A stretch of 20,000 nt of DNA from Mesostigma viride (Eukaryota > Streptophyta > Mesostigmatophyceae > Mesostigmatales > Mesostigmataceae). Positions within the stretch are counted from its first letter, which is position 1. Every line of letters begins with the position of its first letter. Positions 10,081 to 18,992 of the stretch are shown here, one piece after another. Below the pieces are notes generated by a model that saw only the letters and a list, made by a program, of their open reading frames with translations, was not told where the DNA came from and did no database searches. The DNA is taken from NCBI GenBank assembly GCA_009746045.1, contig RPFO01001788.1, positions 1 to 20,000 on the forward strand, given 5' to 3'. A program made the position numbers and the translations under genes.

Positions 10081-13000
10081 TGAATCCTCATCATTAATTA
10101 CATAAATGCCATCCATGTACGTAGACGGGCCATGATGACACCATGGGAGCCTGAATCCTTATCATTTACTATTCCTTGACATCCATGTACGTAGGCCAGC
10201 CATGGAGACACCATGGGAGCCTGAATCCTCATCATTAATTACATAAATGCCAACCATGTACGTAGACAAGCCATGATGACACCATGGGAGCCTGAATCCT
10301 CCTCATTAATTACATAAATGCCAACCATGTACGTAGACAAGCCATGATGACACCATGGGAGCCTGAATCCTCATCATTAATTACATACATGCCATCCATG
10401 TACGTAGACAGGCCATGATGACACCATGGGAGCCTGAATCCTCATCATTTACTATTCCTTGACATCCATGTACGTAGGCCAGCCATGGAGACACCATGGG
10501 AGCCTGAATCCTCCTCATTAATTACATAAATGCCAACCATGTACGTAGACAAGCCATGATGACACCATGGGAGCCTGAATCCTCATCATTTACTATTCCT
10601 TGACATCCATGTACGTAGGCCAGCCATGATGACACCAATGGAGCCTGAATCCTCCTCGTTAATTACATAAATGCCAACCATGTACGTAGACAAGCCATGA
10701 TGACCCCATGGGAGCCTGAATCCTCATCATTTACTATTCCTTGACATCCATGTACGTAGACGGGCCATGATGACACCATGGGAGCCTGAATCCTCATCAT
10801 TTACTATTCCTTGACATCCATGTACGTAGGCCAGCCATGATGACACCAATGGAGCCTGAATCCTCTTCATTTTCTTAATGAGAGGATTCAGGTGACATAA
10901 ATGCCAACCATGTAGGTAGACAAGCCATGATGACACCATGGGAGCCTGAATCCTCATCATTTACTATTCCTTGACATCCATGTACGTAGGCCAGCCATGG
11001 AGACACCATGGGAGCCTGAATCCTCCTCATTAATTACATAAATGCCAACCATGTACGTAGACAAGCCATGATGACCCCATGGGAGCCTGAATCCTCATCA
11101 TTAATTACATAAATGCCATCCATGTAAGTAGACGGGCCATGATGACACCATGGGAGCCTGAATCCTCCTCATTAATTACATAAATGCCAACCATGTACGT
11201 AGACAAGCCATGATGACACCATGGGAGCCTGAATCCTCATCATTAATTACATAAATGCCATCCATGTACGTAGACGGGCCATGATGACACCATGGGAGCC
11301 TGAATCCTCATCATTAATTACATAAATGCCATTCATGTACGTAGGCCAGCCATGGAGACACCATGGGAGCCTGAATCCTCATCATTAATTACATACATGC
11401 CAACAATGTAGGTAGACAAGCCATGATGACACCATGGGAGCCTGAATCCTCATCATTTATTTTATGAGACATCCATGTACGTAGGCCAGCCATGATGACA
11501 CCATGGGAGCCTGAATCCTCATCATTTCTTTTTCTTTGACATCCATGTACGTAGGCCAGCCATGATGACACCATGGGAGCCTGAATCCTCCTCATTAATT
11601 ACATACATGCCATCCATGTACGTACACGGGCCATGATGACACCATGGGAGCCTGAATCCTCCTCATTTACTATTCCTTGACATCCATGTACGTAGACGGG
11701 CCATGATGACACCATGGGAGCCTGAATCCTCATCATTTTTTTTTCTTTGACATCCATGTACATACGTAGGCCAGCCATGATGACACCAATGGAGCCTGAA
11801 TCCTCATCATTAATTACATACATAAATGCCATGATCATCAATGACCCCATGGGAGCCTGAATCCTCATCATTAAATACATAAATGCCACGGTCCATGTAC
11901 GTAGACGGGCCATGATGACACCAATGGAGCCTGAATCCTCATCATTAATTACATAAATGCCAACCATGTACATACACGGGCAATGATGACACCATGGGAG
12001 CCTGAATCCTCATCATTAATTACATAAATGCCAACCATGTACGTAGGCCAGCCATGATGACACTATGGGAGCCTGAATCCTCATCATTAATTTCATACAT
12101 GCCAACAACACGTAGACGGGCCATAATGACACCACGGGAGCCTGAATCCTCATCATTTTTTCTTTGACATCCATGTACGTAGGCCAGCCATGATGACACC
12201 ATGGGAGCCTGAATCCTCATCATTTTTTTTCTGAGACATCCATGTACGTAGGCCAGCCATGATGACACCATGGGAGCCTGAATCCTCATCATTAAATACA
12301 TACATGCCATCCATGTACGTAGACAGGCCATGATGACACCATGGGAGCCTGAATCCTCATCATTTACTATTCCTTGACATCCATGTACGTAGACGGGCCA
12401 TGATGACACCATGGGAGCCTGAATCCTCATCATTTTTTTTTCTTTGACATCCATGTACATACGTAGGCCAGCCATGATGACACCAATGGAGCCTGAATTC
12501 TCATCATTAATTACATACATGCCATCCATGTACGTAGACAGGCCATGACATCTGACACCATGGGAGCCTGAATCCTCATCATTTACTATTCCTTGACATC
12601 CATGTACGTAGACGGGCCATGATGACACCATGGGAGCCTGAATCCTCATCATTTTTTTTTCTTTGACATCCATGTACATACGTAGGCCAGCCATGATGAC
12701 ACCAATGGAGCCTGAATCCTCATCATTAATTACATACATAAATGCCAACCATGTACATACACGGGCAATGATGACACCAATGGAGCCTGAATCCTCATCA
12801 TTAATTACATAAATGGCAACCATGTACATACACGGGCAATGATGACACCATGGGAGCCTGAATCCTCATCATTTTTTTTTTCTTTGACATCCATGTACAT
12901 ACGTAGGCCAGCCATGATGACACCAATGGAGCCTGAATCCTCATCATTAATTACATACATGCCATCCATGTACGTAGACAAGCCATGATGACCCCATGGG

Positions 13001-13931
13001 AGCCTGAATCCTCATCATTAATTACATACATGCCATCCATGTACGTAGACAGGCCATGATGACACCATGGGAGCCTGAATCCTCATCATTTACTATTCCT
13101 TGACATCCATGTACGTAGGCCAGCCATGGAGACACCATGGGAGCCTGAATCCTCCTCATTAATTACATAAATGCCAACCATGTACGTAGACAAGCCATGA
13201 TGACCCCATGGGAGCCTGAATCCTCATCATTAATTACATAAATGCCATCCATGTACGTAGACGGGCCATGATGACACCATGGGAGCCTGAATCCTCATCA
13301 TTTACTATTCCTTGACATCCATGTACGTAGGCCAGCCATGGAGACACCATGGGAGCCTGAATCCTCCTCATTAATTACATAAATGCCAACCATGTACGTA
13401 GACAAGCCATGATGACCCATGGGAGCCTGAATCCTCATCATTAATTACATAAATGCCATCCATGTAAGTAGACGGGCCATGATGACACCATGGGAGCCTG
13501 AATCCTCCTCATTAATTACATAAATGCCAACCATGTACGTAGACAAGCCATGATGACACCATGGGAGCCTGAATCCTCATCATTAATTACATAAATGCCA
13601 TCCATGTACGTAGACGGGCCATGATGACACCATGGGAGCCTGAATCCTCATCATTAATTACATAAATGCCATTCATGTACGTAGGCCAGCCATGGAGACA
13701 CCATGGGAGCCTGAATCCTCATCATTAATTACATACATGCCAACAATGTAGGTAGACAAGCCATGATGACACCATGGGAGCCTGAATCCTCATCATTTAT
13801 TTTATGAGACATCCATGTACGTAGGCCAGCCATGATGACACCATGGGAGCCTGAATCCTCATCATTTCTTTTTCTTTGACATCCATGTACGTAGGCCAGC
13901 CATGATGACACCATGGGAGCCTGAATCCTCA
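10081..13931 (+). repeat. Higher-order duplication, copy 2
   Basis: Second copy of 5741-9595. Homology starts inside a monomer at about 10081 and ends inside a monomer at about 13931. After that the sequence resumes a different register of the array (similar to 6390 onward). The near identity implies a recent event or ongoing homogenisation. Confidence 0.9.
10855..10892. repeat. Micro-inversion hairpin, copy 2
   Basis: Same hairpin as at 6515-6552, carried by the 4340-bp duplication. It is followed by GGTGAC instead of GGTTAC. Confidence 0.85.
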
Positions 13932-14058
13932 TCATTTACTATTCCTTGACATCCATGTACGTAGACGGGCCATGATGACACCATGGGAGCCTGAATCCTC
14001 ATCATTTACTATTCCTTGACATCCATGTACGTAGGCCAGCCATGATGACACCATGGAG

Positions 14059-14096
14059 CCTGAATCCTCTTCATTTTCTTAATGAGAGGATTCAGG
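14059..14096. repeat. Micro-inversion hairpin, copy 3
   Basis: Third copy of the hairpin, outside the 4340-bp duplication, in a monomer reading CCATGGAGCC and followed by CATGTAGTAGACAAG. Small private deletions show that it diverged separately. Confidence 0.85.
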
Positions 14097-15661
14097 TTAC
14101 ATAAATGCCAACCATGTAGTAGACAAGCCATGATGACACCATGGGAGCCTGAATCCTCATCATTAAATACATAAATGCCATCCATGTACGTAGGCAGCCA
14201 TGGAGACACCATGGGAGCCTGAATCCTCCTCATTAATTACATAAATGCCAACCATGTACGTAGACAAGCCATGATGACACCATGGGAGCCTGAATCCTCA
14301 TCATTTACTATTCCTTGACATCCATGTACGTAGGCCAGCCATGATGACACCAATGGAGCCTGAATCCTCCTCGTTAATTACATAAATGCCAACCATGTAC
14401 GTAGACAAGCCATGATGACCCCATGGGAGCCTGAATCCTCATCATTTACTATTCCTTGACATCCATGTACGTAGACGGGCCATGATGACACCATGGGAGC
14501 CTGAATCCTCTTCATTAATTACATAAATGCCAACCATGTACGTAGACGGGCCATGATGACACCATGGGAGCCTGAATCCTCATCATTTTTTTATGAAACA
14601 TCCATGTACGTAGGCCAGCCATGATGACACCATGGGAGCCTGAATCCTCATCATTTTTTTTTCTTTGACATCCATGTACGTAGACGGGCCATGATGACAC
14701 CATGGGAGCCTGAATCCTCATCATTAATTACATACATGCCATCCATGTACGTACACGGGCCATGATGACACCATGGGAGCCTGAATCCTCATCATTTACT
14801 ATTCCTTGACATCCATGTACGTAGGCCAGCCATGGAGACACCATGGGAGCCTGAATCCTCCTCGTTAATTACATAAATGCCAACCATGTACGTAGACAAG
14901 CCATGATGACCCCATGGGAGCCTGAATCCTCATCATTAATTACATAAATGCCATTCATGTACGTAGGCCAGCCATGGAGACACCATGGGAGCCTGAATCC
15001 TCATCATTAATTACATACATGCCAACAATGTAGGTAGACAAGCCATGATGACACCATGGGAGCCTGAATCCTCATCATTTATTTTATGAGACATCCATGT
15101 ACGTAGGCCAGCCATGATGACACCATGGGAGCCTGAATCCTCATCATTTCTTTTTCTTTGACATCCATGTACGTAGGCCAGCCATGATGACACCATGGGA
15201 GCCTGAATCCTCCTCATTAATTACATACATGCCATCCATGTACGTACACGGGCCATGATGACACCATGGGAGCCTGAATCCTCCTCATTTACTATTCCTT
15301 GACATCCATGTACGTAGGCCAGCCATGGAGACACCATGGGAGCCTGAATCCTCATCATTAATTACATAAATGCCAACCATGTACGTAGACAAGCCATGAT
15401 GACACCATGGGAGCCTGAATCCTCCTCATTAATTACATAAATGCCAACCATGTACGTAGACAAGCCATGATGACACCATGGGAGCCTGAATCCTCATCAT
15501 TAATTACATACATGCCATCCATGTACGTAGACAGGCCATGATGACACCATGGGAGCCTGAATCCTCATCATTTACTATTCCTTGACATCCATGTACGTAG
15601 GCCAGCCATGGAGACACCATGGGAGCCTGAATCCTCATCATTAAATACATAAATGCCATCC

Positions 15662-15666
15662 ATGTA
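15662..15666. other. Satellite orientation-switch junction
   Basis: A forward monomer runs to CCATCCATGTA, then the sequence continues as ATTAATGATGAGG, the interior of an inverted monomer. ATGTA is shared by both partners (CCATGTACG forward, TTATGTAATT inverted), giving 5 bp of microhomology. This is the only place in the array where orientation changes for more than a few bases. Confidence 0.85.
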
Positions 15667-16706
15667 ATTAATGATGAGGATTCAGGCTCCCATGGTGTCA
15701 TCATGGCCCGTCTACGTACATGGATGTCAAGGAATAGTAAATGATGAGGATTCAGGCTCCCATGGTGTCATCATGGCTTGTCTACGTACATGGTTGGCAT
15801 TTATGTAATTAACGAGGAGGATTCAGGCTCCCATAATGTCTCCATGGCTGGCCTACGTACATGGATGTCAAGGAATAGTAAATGATGAGGATTCAGGCTC
15901 CCATGGTGTCATCATGGCCCGTCTACGTACATGGATGGCATGTATGTAATTAATGATGAGGATTCAGGCTCCCATGGTGTCATCATGGCCCGTCTACGTA
16001 TATGGATGTCAAAGAAAAAAAAATGACGAGGATTCAGGCTCCCATGGTGTCATCATGGCTGGCCTACGTACATGGATGTCTCATAAAAAAAATGATGAGG
16101 ATTCAGGCTCCCATGGTGTCATCATGGCCCGTCTACGTACATGGTTGGCATTTATGTAATTAATGATGAGGATTCAGGCTCCCATGGTGTCATCATGGCC
16201 TGTCTACGTACATGGATGGCATGTATGTATTTAATGATGAGGATTCAGGCTCCCATGGTGTCATCATGGCTGGCCTACGTACATGGATGTCTCAGAAAAA
16301 AAATGTGGAGGATTCAGGCTCCCATGGTGTCATCATGGCTGGCCTACGTACATGGATGTCTCATAAAATAAATGATGAGGATTCAGGCTCCCGTGGTGTC
16401 ATTATGGCCCGTCTACGTGTTGTTGGCATGTATGAAATTAATGATGAGGATTCAGGCTCCCATAGTGTCATCATGGCTGGCCTACGTACATGGTTGGCAT
16501 TTATGTATTTAATGATGAGGATTCAGGCTCCCATGGTGTCATCATGGCTTGTCTATGTACATGGTTGGCATTTATGTAATTAATGATGAGGATTCAGGCT
16601 CCATTGGTGTCATCATGGCCCGTCTACGTACATGGGTGGCATTTATGTATTTAATGATGAGGATTTAGGCTCCCATGGGGTCATCATGGCTTGTCTACGT
16701 ACATGG
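15667..16706 (-). repeat. Satellite array, inverted block
   Basis: About 15 monomers of the same satellite in reverse orientation. From the outer end (16706) inward the first 11 follow the same order of core and linker variants as the first 11 monomers of the left arm. The remaining four (15667 to about 15940) resemble monomers of the 6240-6480 type instead. Confidence 0.95.
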
Positions 16707-16979
16707 AGTCATATTGATTCATGGAACAATGAGATACCATTCTTAATTGAAAATTGTTCTTGATACTTTCACATGCATGCCCGGAATCGTGAATTTGTGC
16801 GGGTTTCCATGATGACAATCCTCATTGAATTCTTGAGCACACAATATTGAGCAATTTAGGGGCACTTCGGCAATGTTGACCATTTTCATTCATGATCAAT
16901 AAAATTAACATTTAATGCAATAAATACATATTCCACTCATTTTAATAAACCATGCAAAAACTTTACAAGCACGCTCAAG
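16707..16979 (-). other. Single-copy arm spacer between satellite and minisatellite (right)
   Basis: Inverted copy of 3608-3883, joining the inverted satellite block to the short minisatellite. It appears to be the best-preserved part of the arms apart from the satellite. Confidence 0.8.
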
Positions 16980-17187
16980 CTAGGGGTGGGCTGGCATGCA
17001 CGCGTGGGTGTGGGGGTGGGCTGGCATGCATGCGTGGGTGTGAGTGTGGGCTAGCATGCATGCGTGGGTGTGGGGGGGGCTAGCATGCATGCGTGGGTGT
17101 GGGGGGGCCGGGGCCGGGGCTAGCATGCATGCGTGGGTGTGGGGGTGGGCTAGCATGCATGCGTGGGTGTGGGGGGGGGCTAGCACG
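16980..17187 (-). repeat. 30-bp minisatellite, about 6 units (right)
   Basis: The same 30-bp repeat as 2840-3607 in reverse complement (TGCATGCGTGGGTGTGGGGG), with only about six units. It keeps the distinctive outermost units, including the GGGGCCGGGGCCGGGG insertion at about 17103-17120 found in the left array near 2901. The left array therefore seems to have expanded, or the right contracted, internally or at its inner side. Confidence 0.95.
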
Positions 17188-17209
17188 CCCCACCCCTCCA
17201 TCGGCACAG

Positions 17210-17245
17210 CCAGCCTTGTGAGTCTACCCTTAACAACAAGGCTGG
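17210..17245. repeat. 10-bp stem hairpin beside the right minisatellite
   Basis: Same stem as at 2774-2809 in the opposite arm, intact and at the corresponding distance from the minisatellite. Confidence 0.65.
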
Positions 17246-17291
17246 TAGGACGACACGCCTGAGCAGCATATGTCATGCCTATCTCAGGCTA

Positions 17292-17345
17292 ATAATGTGT
17301 GATTTTGTGCCAACAACCAAGTTGTTCCACCCAACAACACATTAT
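17292..17345. repeat. Nested hairpin in the right arm
   Basis: Mirror of 2674-2727, with both the outer 9-bp stem and the inner 6-bp stem intact. Confidence 0.65.
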
Positions 17346-17400
17346 AAACCCTCTTCCAAAATGCCCAACAAGCCGGACACGTGGAGGACCACACACGCAG

Positions 17401-17409
17401 TATATAAAG
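17401..17409 (+). promoter_or_regulatory. Outward-facing TATA-like box, right arm
   Basis: TATATAAAG is a good TATA-box match. It points toward the outer end of the right arm, about 320 bp upstream of the ATG at 17719. Its mirror copy is intact in the left arm (2610-2618). No initiator or upstream element was identified. Confidence 0.35.
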
Positions 17410-17804
17410 AGAAAATAAGCTGACTTTTTATCCAGCCAACCTGTGGCTAGCTGCTCTGGTTAGCATGACAAATGCTAACATTTACTCAGTGGGAAAGGTG
17501 AAGAGACCATTGGAACAGCCTACCTGACGCATGTGCCACCAAAGCATTGTGTCCCGCAAAATGCACACTGCCTCCTTTCTAACAAGCACGAGCCGCTCTC
17601 TTTAGGAGACAGGTGCCAGCTCGTCAGTGTCTGGGGAAAATGATGCCGCTGCTTAGGAAGACCGCGTGAATTTCCTCGAACACAACTGTCTATAAAGCAA
17701 AAGAAATTTCAGAGAAGCATGGAAATAAAAGCATTACACCTTCCCGACAGGTTGTGGGCCACGCGCTGCAGCAAGCCAGCCACGTCACAGACGAACTTGC
17801 TTAA

Positions 17805-18248
17805 AAACATCCAGGAATCCAGCGATGCAGCGCCAGGACCCGCAACTTCATGGCTGCATCTGGCCGGAAAGAAGGCAAAAAGCTTACGCTCAACGAGGTA
17901 AGAAAGCAGGAAAGCGCTATCTTAGGACGTTTAATACAAGAACGTACCATAACGGGCATTTATTCGTGCCCAGGCGCACAAGAAAGGCCACCCTTTCATG
18001 GAGAGGTCGGGCGCGCATGGCGCAGGCCTAATGTTATCTTACCGCAAAATGACGGGAAAGGTAAAGATAGCAGCGGGAATTTTTACGGCTTTAGAAACAT
18101 CATTAAACTAGCTTCCATTAGGACCATCAAAACTGGCAACAATCGACAATCACACCTGCAGGCATCAATTATACTTTATTCATCCCGACAGAAATTCAGG
18201 CCGGACCCCCCTGCCGATGGTAAAGAAAAAGAGCCCGCGACATTATAG
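17805..18248 (+). other. Arm-conserved open frame (right copy), doubtful coding
   Basis: The frame is open for about 148 codons, with the first ATG at 17850, giving a 132-residue basic, low-hydrophobicity product with no recognised domain. It overlaps another open frame (17719-17901) whose stop codon lies within GAGGTAAGA, a good match to a 5' splice donor. CCTTCCCGACAG at about 17739-17750 resembles a 3' acceptor. A spliced outward transcript from the TATA-like box at 17401 is therefore imaginable, but the left arm carries an in-frame stop in the 17719 frame, so that version is not shared. Confidence 0.2.
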
Positions 18249-18380
18249 ATCGCAACTATCCCACCATAAATTAGAATCAGTAACTAATTTTCTCCAAGAA
18301 TCGAGCATTTTTTCTGCTTTCCGCGAGCCAGATTTGTCACGTTTCGTCTAAAAGCAGTCGCCATGGCCACTTCCGCAAGG

Positions 18381-18392
18381 GGTGCGCGCACC
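18381..18392. other. 12-bp perfect palindrome at the right arm tip
   Basis: Identical to the palindrome at 1623-1634 (GGTGCGCGCACC). Outside it only TGC matches in the right places before homology is lost. Confidence 0.6.
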
Positions 18393-18408
18393 GTGCACCC
18401 ACTTTTCA

Positions 18409-18464
18409 CGGTACGGAGGGTACCGCGGAATTTTTTTGGCGCGGAAAATATTCGCCGCCAAAAA
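18409..18464. other. Two adjacent short hairpins beyond the right arm
   Basis: CGGTAC and GTACCG form a 6-bp stem around GGAGG (18409-18425). Just downstream TTTTTGGCGCGGA (from 18433) pairs imperfectly, with two mismatches, with TCGCCGCCAAAAA (ending 18464) around AAATAT. They lie immediately outside the limit of arm homology. Confidence 0.5.
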
Positions 18465-18982
18465 TTAACCATGCATGCATGCCCGTCGTCTCCAAACATT
18501 GCATTACATGCACGTGACGGCGTGTTCCCTCGGTCATGGTGCGCGGCGGTGCCAGCTGGACTGATGTCATGCCCTCCACGTAGGCTCGTTCTACATTTCA
18601 AAACTGATCCATGGCGCATAATTAGAATTTTGGAAGGTAGAATCAGGTTCTGAAGGTTCTACATAGTAGCCTAGTAAGGGTACACTAACATGTAGCCCAG
18701 TAGTTACTAATCCTGCGATCATGACGGAATATACATGTAGTGATACTAATCGATACATGTAGTACACATGGTTGGCGCACAGAATGTTGTACAACCTGCC
18801 CTACATGTCGGAAAAACGCACACTCTGACAAACGTGATTGAAATATATTGTACAACATCATCACTAACGCTACATCCGGAACTGTTCTAGTGAATAGCAT
18901 TACAATGTACTCCCCCGGCAGGTGTGGGTGCCCGAGTACTTGGGAGTCTGAACACGCAGTGTCGACTCCTATTGGTGCAAAA
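18465..18982. other. Right flank with ACATGT palindromes
   Basis: No gene is convincing here. ACATGTAG occurs near 18690, 18733 and 18754 and a related ACATGTCG near 18802. TTGTACAAC occurs at about 18785 and 18849, and ATGCATGCATGC at about 18473. A piece of the neighbouring foldback element's arm, TCCGGAACTGTTC followed by GAATAGCA, occurs in degenerate form at 18875-18899. Open frames in this stretch lack any recognisable feature. Confidence 0.45.
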
Positions 18983-18992
18983 AGTCGTTTGG

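Larger units (their letters stand above)
3884..15661 (+). repeat. Satellite array, 66-71-bp monomers, forward orientation
   Basis: About 170 monomers. Each has a conserved core of about 50 bp: CCATGTACGTAGAC, a 3-4 base variable patch (AAG, GGG, or GGCCAG in place of GACNNG), CCATGATGACACCATGGG, then AGCCTGAATCCTCATCAT. Cores are joined by a 14-18-bp linker from a few discrete classes: TAATTACATAAATGCCAA, TTACTATTCCTTGACAT, a T run followed by CTTTGACAT, or TTATTTTATGAGACAT. Within each core ATGATGA and TCATCAT are inverted and could form a 7-bp stem. Common variants include CCATGGAGACACC and CCAATGGAGCC. The minus strand is open for up to 270 codons (NDEDSGSHGVIMAGLRTW repeats), which follows from monomer structure. 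I see no other sequence in the array apart from the micro-inversions listed. Confidence 0.97.
1619..18396. mobile_element. Putative 16.8-kb foldback-type element with satellite core
   Basis: The sequence from 1619 inward matches the reverse complement of the sequence from 18396 inward. The match continues through unique DNA, a minisatellite, a spacer and about 11 satellite monomers, giving arms of about 3.0 kb (left) and 2.46 kb (right). Almost all the length difference comes from minisatellite copy number. The region between the arms is satellite only. No transposase, integrase, reverse transcriptase or helicase is visible in any frame, so the unit is non-autonomous if mobile. Long terminal inverted repeats containing tandem repeats are typical of Drosophila FB and Galileo elements; the likeness here is structural only. 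I found no clear target-site duplication. The alternative is a segmental palindrome formed by an inverted duplication beside a satellite array. Confidence 0.6.
15940..18396 (-). repeat. Right arm of the giant inverted repeat
   Basis: Reverse-complement counterpart of 1619-4640. Outermost sequence is GGTGCGCGCACC at 18381-18392, then unique DNA to about 17188, a short minisatellite (16980-17187), the spacer (16707-16979) and inverted satellite monomers. Differences from the left arm include a one-base change in a C run (six at about 18206, seven at about 1801), a diverged patch near 18000-18030, and a minisatellite shorter by about 560 bp. Homology stops at about 18396. Confidence 0.9.

Noticed and set aside
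7680-12829. Minus-strand open frames of up to 270 codons encoding NDEDSGSHGVIMAGLRTW-type repeats
   Set aside because: They occur wherever neighbouring monomers have lengths divisible by three, shift frame freely between monomers, and have no stable start or end. They follow from a stop-poor satellite unit and are not credible genes.
3884-16706. CRISPR-like pattern of a conserved core with variable linkers
   Set aside because: The linkers belong to a few recurring classes, not unique spacers. The core is too long and itself variable, there are no cas genes, and the context is eukaryotic.
1619-18396. Classical DNA transposon, LTR retroelement, Helitron or Polinton
   Set aside because: No transposase, reverse transcriptase, helicase or polymerase motifs appear in any frame, there are no direct long terminal repeats, and no diagnostic Helitron or Polinton ends were seen. 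Only the foldback architecture is supported.
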